Of a stretch of 64,000 nucleotides of DNA, positions 60,092 to 64,000 are shown piece by piece; the first letter of the stretch is position 1; each line of letters opens with the position of its first letter. The notes below the pieces were generated by a model, which was not told the origin of the DNA, did no database searches, and saw only the letters and a program-made list of their open reading frames with translations. The stretch is from Butyrivibrio sp. (GTDB taxonomy: Bacteria > Bacillota > Clostridia > Lachnospirales > Lachnospiraceae): contig SVFY01000013.1 of the NCBI GenBank assembly GCA_015056625.1, forward strand, positions 1-64,000, in the 5' to 3' direction. The position numbers were made by a program, and so were the translations under genes.

Positions 60092-61576
60092 TTAGCAGCA
60101 GAAAGGATTCTCTGTTGGATAAGGAAGAGATGCAGGCTGGTTGTAGCCGATTGTCTCTGCTCCAAGATACTTAAATACCTCGAAGAGTGCCTTTCCGTAG
60201 TGACCAAATGCAACTGCTCCATGGTGAGGGAAGTTCTGCTGAATAAGTACGTGTCTGTAGAATCTGCCCATCTCAGGAATAGCGAATACACCGATACCAC
60301 CGAATGATCTTGTAGGAACGTTAAGAACTTCGCCCTGTGCAAGGTAAGCTCTAAGGTGGTTGTCAGATGTGCTCTGAAGTCTGTAGAATGTGATATCACC
60401 AGGCTTGATGTCGCCTTCAAGTGTTCCCTGTGTAACTTCCTCAGGAAGGTTTCTAGCCATGATCCTCTGGAACTTCATCTCGCAGCTAGAAAGCTTGCTT
60501 GTGCATGTATTTCCGCAGTGGAAGCCCATGAATGTATCTGTGTGCTTGTAGTTGCCGAACTTGCCCTTGATGGACTCTTCGTACATGTCTGCAGGTACAG
60601 AGTTGTTGATATCAAGAAGTGTAACAGAGTCGTTACTTACGCATGTTCCGATGAACTCTGAAAGTGCGCCGTAGATATCAACCTCACATGATACAGGGAT
60701 TCCTCTGCCTGTAAGTCTTGAGTTTACATAGCAAGGAACGAAACCGAACTGTGTCTGGAATGCAGGCCAGCACTTACCAGCGATACAAACGTACTTCTTG
60801 TAGCCTCTGTGCTCCTCAATCCAGTCAAGAAGTGTAAGCTCGTACTGAGCAAGCTTAGCAAGGATCTCAGGCTTCTTGTTACCTGCGCCAAGGTCAGCTT
60901 CCATATCCTTAACAACATCAGGAATTCTAGGATCGTTGTCATGCTTGTGGAATGCTTCGAAGAGGTCAAGCTCTGAGTTCTCTTCGATCTCTGCGCCCAT
61001 GTTGAAGATCTGCTTGATTGGTGCGTTGCAAGCAAGGAAGTTCATAGGACGAGGGCCAAAGCTGATGATCTTAAGATCACGAACACCAACGATCGCTCTT
61101 GCGATAGGCACGAACTCGTTGATCATCTTAGCGCACTCCTCAGCAGTTCCTACAGGATACTCTGGGATATAAGCCTTTGTGTTTCTGATGTAGAGGTTGT
61201 AGCTTGCATTGAGCATTCCGCAGTAAGCATCTCCTCTGCCATCGATAAGGTCATTCTGTGACTCCTCAGCTGCTGCACAGAACATGATAGGTCCATCAAA
61301 GTGCTTAGCAAGAAGTGTCTCAGAAATCTCAGGTCCGAAGTTTCCAAGATATACGCAAAGAGCGTTACATCCGTTTTTCTTGATATCCTCAAGAGCCTCT
61401 ACCATCTGAGTCTCGCTCTCGATGATACATACAGGACACTCATAAACGTCCTTGTCGTTGAAGTTCTTTTTGTAGGCCTCAGCTAAAGCCTTTCTTCTGT
61501 TTACTGCAAGTGAAGCTGGGAAACAGTCTCTACTTACTGCAACTAAGCCAATTTTTACCTCTGGAATGTTGATCAT
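60092..61576 (-). CDS. L-fucose/L-arabinose isomerase-family sugar isomerase
   Basis: 494 residues of the fucose/arabinose isomerase fold: 'KIGLVAVSRDCFPASLAVNRRKALAEAYKKNF' first domain, 'NALCVYLGNFGPEISETLLAKHFDGPIMFCAAAEES' second, 'VLFEAFHKHDNDPRI'-like region, 'DINNSVPADMYEES' and 'VFAIPEMGRFYRHVLIQQNFPHHGAVAFGHYGKALFEV' at the end with metal-binding His. It converts an aldose to a ketose with a divalent metal. It is encoded directly after xylulokinase, which suggests the ketose is xylulose or ribulose-like, so the aldose may not be fucose. Specificity is open. AAGGGG lies 7 bases before the ATG. Confidence 0.82.
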   Translation of the reverse strand: MINIPEVKIGLVAVSRDCFPASLAVNRRKALAEAYKKNFNDKDVYECPVCIIESETQMVEALEDIKKNGCNALCVYLGNFGPEISETLLAKHFDGPIMFCAAAEESQNDLIDGRGDAYCGMLNASYNLYIRNTKAYIPEYPVGTAEECAKMINEFVPIARAIVGVRDLKIISFGPRPMNFLACNAPIKQIFNMGAEIEENSELDLFEAFHKHDNDPRIPDVVKDMEADLGAGNKKPEILAKLAQYELTLLDWIEEHRGYKKYVCIAGKCWPAFQTQFGFVPCYVNSRLTGRGIPVSCEVDIYGALSEFIGTCVSNDSVTLLDINNSVPADMYEESIKGKFGNYKHTDTFMGFHCGNTCTSKLSSCEMKFQRIMARNLPEEVTQGTLEGDIKPGDITFYRLQSTSDNHLRAYLAQGEVLNVPTRSFGGIGVFAIPEMGRFYRHVLIQQNFPHHGAVAFGHYGKALFEVFKYLGAETIGYNQPASLPYPTENPFCC

Positions 61577-61595
61577 AATTTATCCCCTTTCCTTT

Positions 61596-61642
61596 GCGGG
61601 TCCTCCCGCTTAAATATGTGTTTACTGCCATACCCTTATGGC
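61596..61642 (-). other. Two short hairpins between xylB and the isomerase gene
   Basis: GCGGG-TCCT-CCCGC (61596-61609) and GCCATA-CCCT-TATGGC (61627-61642). No T run follows either. They may influence messenger stability or relative expression of the two genes. Confidence 0.4.
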
Positions 61643-61652
61643 GTTTATTACC

Positions 61653-63191
61653 TTACAGCTCTGACAGCTGTTTGTAATCATCTTTAAGATCTGCATAGAG
61701 CTTCTTGTAAAGCTCATGATATGCTGCGTACTTCTTAGCATTATCTGCTAAAGGCTCTGTCTCTTTTGCCTTGGTGATGAGCTTATCTGCAGCTTCCTGA
61801 ACGCTTGCGTATACTCCGCTACCAACACCTGCAAGAATTGCTACTCCAAGAGCAGGTCCCTGCTCCTGATTGATGGTTGCCACCTTGCACTGGTACAGAT
61901 CTGAGAGCATCTGTCTCCAGATCTTGCTCTTTCCACCGCCGCCGCAAGCCATCATCTCTTTTACGCTGATGCCCATCTCTTTAAGGATGTCGTTGCAATC
62001 GCAAAGTGAATAGGAAACACCTTCCATTACTGCACGAAGAAGATGCTTTCTTGTGTGGATTCCTGAAAGTCCAAAGAATACGCCTCTTGCCTTGTCATCC
62101 AGGTGAGGAGTTCTCTCTCCATTAAGATATGGAAGATAGATGAGTCTGTCACTTCCTACAGGAACTGTCTCGATGTCAGCATTTATAAGGTCATAAGGGT
62201 CAACGCCCTTTTCCTTGGCTTCCTCGATGTAGCTCTGGCAGAAGTTATCCCTGAACCACTTAAGTGAGAATCCTGCTGCCTGGGTAACACCCATGATATG
62301 CCATGCGCCAGGTACTGCGCAGCAGCATGTGTGAACTCTTCCCTTGGGGTCGATGCTGACCTTGTCTGTGTGAGCAAATACAACTCCGCTGGTTCCGATG
62401 GTTGTGAAGGCTGTTCCCTCTCTTACTACTCCGGTTCCGATAGCTGCTGCCGCATTGTCTCCAGCTCCGCCAACTACAACTGTATCTGTTGAAAGTCCAA
62501 GCTGCGCAGCAACCTCGCTTGTGAGCTTGCCTGTAACCTCACAGGACTCGTACATCTTGCCAAGGAGTGACTTGTCGATGTTAAGCTTGTCGAGAACCTC
62601 GTCTGACCAGCATCTGTGTGCCACATCCATGAGCTGCATTCCGGAAGCATCTGAAACCTCTGTTGCGAACTCTCCTGTAAGGACGTATCTGATGTAGTCC
62701 TTAGGAAGCAGGATATGCCTGCAGCGCTTGTAATTCTCTGGCTCCTTGTTTCTAACCCAGAGGATCTTGGCTGCTGTCCAGCCTGTAAGAGGTGGATTAG
62801 CTGTGATCTCGATCCACTTCTCTCTTGGCATGATCTTTAACATTTCCTCAACTTCATCGCCAGTTCTCTGATCACACCAGATAATGGATGGTCTTATAAC
62901 TTCCCCATTTTCGTCAAGCATTACAAGACCGTGCATCTGTCCGGAAATACCAATTCCCTTGATGTCGGCAGCATCAGCCACCTTGCCGCTTGAAACAGCC
63001 TCTTTTACAACAGCTGCCACAGTCTCAAGTGAAGCCTTCTTCCAGTCAGATGGCTCCTGCTCAGCCCAGCCATTCTGAGGTGTGTACATTGGATACTCGT
63101 AGGCCTTCTCAGCAATAACTGTTCCATTCTCATCGAAAAGAACTGTCTTGGTAGCGGAAGTTCCCACATCAATACCTATAAGATAATTCAT
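61653..63191 (-). CDS. xylB: Xylulokinase
   Basis: 512 residues, FGGY kinase: 'YLIGIDVGTSATKTVLFDENG' phosphate-1 loop, 'AEQEPSDWKKASLETV', 'IKGIGISGQMHGLVMLD' (Q-M-H-G typical of xylulokinase), 'IIWCDQRTGDEVEEM', 'VVGGAGDNAAAAIGTGVV', 'YLPYLNGERTPHLDDKARGVFFGLSG' and C-terminal 'ACGGGGKSKIWRQMLSDLYQ'. It phosphorylates D-xylulose to the pentose-phosphate intermediate. It begins with AAAGGGG 6 bases before the ATG. The neighbouring isomerase follows; xylose isomerase and transporter are not in the window. Confidence 0.93.
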   Translation of the reverse strand: MNYLIGIDVGTSATKTVLFDENGTVIAEKAYEYPMYTPQNGWAEQEPSDWKKASLETVAAVVKEAVSSGKVADAADIKGIGISGQMHGLVMLDENGEVIRPSIIWCDQRTGDEVEEMLKIMPREKWIEITANPPLTGWTAAKILWVRNKEPENYKRCRHILLPKDYIRYVLTGEFATEVSDASGMQLMDVAHRCWSDEVLDKLNIDKSLLGKMYESCEVTGKLTSEVAAQLGLSTDTVVVGGAGDNAAAAIGTGVVREGTAFTTIGTSGVVFAHTDKVSIDPKGRVHTCCCAVPGAWHIMGVTQAAGFSLKWFRDNFCQSYIEEAKEKGVDPYDLINADIETVPVGSDRLIYLPYLNGERTPHLDDKARGVFFGLSGIHTRKHLLRAVMEGVSYSLCDCNDILKEMGISVKEMMACGGGGKSKIWRQMLSDLYQCKVATINQEQGPALGVAILAGVGSGVYASVQEAADKLITKAKETEPLADNAKKYAAYHELYKKLYADLKDDYKQLSEL

Positions 63192-63257
63192 ACCTTGCCC
63201 CTTTCTACTGCGCTATATGGGTAATTGTAACTTGTACACCTATCCCATACAACTAGA

Positions 63258-63273
63258 GTATCATTATTGATAC
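63258..63273. promoter_or_regulatory. Inverted repeat upstream of xylB
   Basis: GTATCA-TTAT-TGATAC, a perfect 6+6 palindrome, about 67 bases upstream of the xylB start, overlapping a minus-strand TTGTAT (63275-63270). A candidate operator for a pentose regulator; unproven. Confidence 0.45.
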
Positions 63274-63353
63274 AAAACTTACATTGTCACAGATTGCAGA
63301 AAATATCAGCAAATTTTTATACATAATTTCTGATGCTTGTATTTTTAATCCGG

Positions 63354-64000
63354 TCAAATAGTTACATCTTTTTCAAGACAACTTACACCAGTAAGCTCTT
63401 TTGAGCGCTCATCAGGCTGACTTGTTCCTGCATATACCTTAAAGCTATGTGAAAAGACATCTCTGTTGCCCTCTTCATCTACTGATGTGAAGGCTCTTCT
63501 TGGAAGCTTAACAGTAATCTCTTTTCCCTCACCTGCTCCAAGTTCAAATCTCTCAAAACCTGCAAGGCATGGATTAGGGATAGCCAGCTCATAGCCAGTA
63601 TCCTGAACATAGATCTGAAGGACATCGGATGTCTTAACAGCACCCTCGTTGACCATTGTTACCTTAACTGTAGCGCCATCAGCTGATGCGGTAACCTCCA
63701 TCTCTTTTGCCCTGCACTTACCGTATGTCAGGCCATATCCAAATGGATAGAGGGGTGTTCCGGTAAAGTATCTGTAGGTCCTGTTCTTCATGGAGTAATC
63801 TCTGAAGTCAGGAAGGTCATCGGTGCTGCGATAGAAGGTTACAGGAAGCTTACCTGATGGTGATACATCTCCAAAGAGGATATCAGCTACGTCTTCGCCG
63901 CCCTTTGCTCCCGGATACCATGCCTGGATAATAGCTGCAGCCTTCTCCTGTGCTACTGAAAGATTTATTGCACTACCTGACATGTTGATAACGATGGTAG
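63354..64000 (-). CDS. GH3 beta-glucosidase (C-terminal part; runs off the window)
   Basis: About 215 residues of the end of a larger gene; the frame stays open to the window edge and the 5' part is beyond it. 'AINLSVAQEKAAAIIQAWYPGAKGGEDVADILFGDVSPSGKLPVTFYRS' is the end of the GH3 C-terminal alpha/beta domain; 'RTYRYFTGTPLYPFGYGLTYGK' and 'VKVTMVNEGAVKTSDVLQIYVQDTG' mark the fibronectin-III-like domain. No signal peptide can be judged. It hydrolyses beta-linked glucosides or xylosides, feeding the sugars for xylB and its partner. Directly upstream of xylB on the same strand, with about 160 bases between. Confidence 0.92.
   Translation of the reverse strand, partial: TIVINMSGSAINLSVAQEKAAAIIQAWYPGAKGGEDVADILFGDVSPSGKLPVTFYRSTDDLPDFRDYSMKNRTYRYFTGTPLYPFGYGLTYGKCRAKEMEVTASADGATVKVTMVNEGAVKTSDVLQIYVQDTGYELAIPNPCLAGFERFELGAGEGKEITVKLPRRAFTSVDEEGNRDVFSHSFKVYAGTSQPDERSKELTGVSCLEKDVTI

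Overview
The window looks like chromosomal DNA of an anaerobic Lachnospiraceae bacterium (Firmicutes/Bacillota), most likely Butyrivibrio or a close relative. The pointers are a type III glutamine synthetase, a two-subunit GlgC/GlgD pair, an acyl-ACP thioesterase, an HPr-like protein without its histidine, DUF6465 and DUF1848 proteins, a GH25 lysozyme with cell-wall-binding repeats, and strong AGGAGG-type ribosome binding sites. The genus is an inference from gene content. Nearly all genes lie on the minus strand and are tightly packed in operons. No intergenic gap exceeds about 300 bases.

Layout. 0-4.6 kb is an accessory edge: a truncated Rpn-type nuclease, a GH114-like lipoprotein, a 54-residue antitoxin-like protein, a RelE/HTH toxin-antitoxin pair under a near-consensus promoter with a nested palindrome, then a Ser/Thr kinase, PP2C phosphatase and small membrane protein. 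4.6-10 kb is a cell-division and wall-remodelling group (ftsE, ftsX, M23 peptidase, S41 protease) with a PucR-type regulator. 10-15.4 kb holds yjfB behind a possible motility-sigma promoter, a CPBP protease, a CvfB-like RNA-binding protein, acyl-ACP thioesterase, tRNA-Gln(CTG) and glutamine synthetase III. 15.4-20.5 kb keeps the Bacillus order ireB-ruvX-DUF1292-mltG-trmR-trhP with RNase J inserted. 20.6-31.6 kb is an extended heat-shock locus: hrcA-grpE-dnaK-dnaJ-prmA-rsmE-iscS-thiI, then an HPr-like gene and mtaB, with a perfect CIRCE operator. 31.7-38.8 kb holds a Lys/Ala-rich DUF6465 protein, PAP2 phosphatase, aminotransferase, mfd, pth and spoVG. 38.8-41.3 kb is glgC-glgD. 41.4-46.6 kb is the main plus-strand block: murC, dnaD, a DnaI-like loader and a long-form prs. 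A tandem DnaA-box array lies before dnaD and a GC-rich structured element lies between dnaD and the loader.

46.6-56.3 kb carries a HAD phosphatase, LUD protein, unknown membrane protein, diguanylate cyclase, a stand-alone FakA-like domain, HtrA protease, galE, a UDP-sugar pyrophosphorylase and a GH25 lysozyme. 56.4-64 kb carries polyphosphate:AMP phosphotransferase, a hydroxyacid dehydrogenase, a DUF1848 protein, a fucose/arabinose-isomerase-family enzyme with xylulokinase, and the C-terminal end of a GH3 beta-glucosidase.

Themes: protein quality control and ribosome/tRNA modification (heat-shock block, RsmE, PrmA, ThiI, MtaB, TrmR, TrhP), envelope growth (FtsEX/M23, MurC, short MltG, GH25, HtrA) and sugar storage and use (GlgCD, GalE, UDP-sugar pyrophosphorylase, XylB, GH3). 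The least explained items are the DnaA-box array, the dnaD-loader RNA-like element, the orphan antitoxin tail ahead of the GH114 gene, the non-catalytic MltG-like protein, the FakA-like single domain and the sugar specificity of the isomerase.
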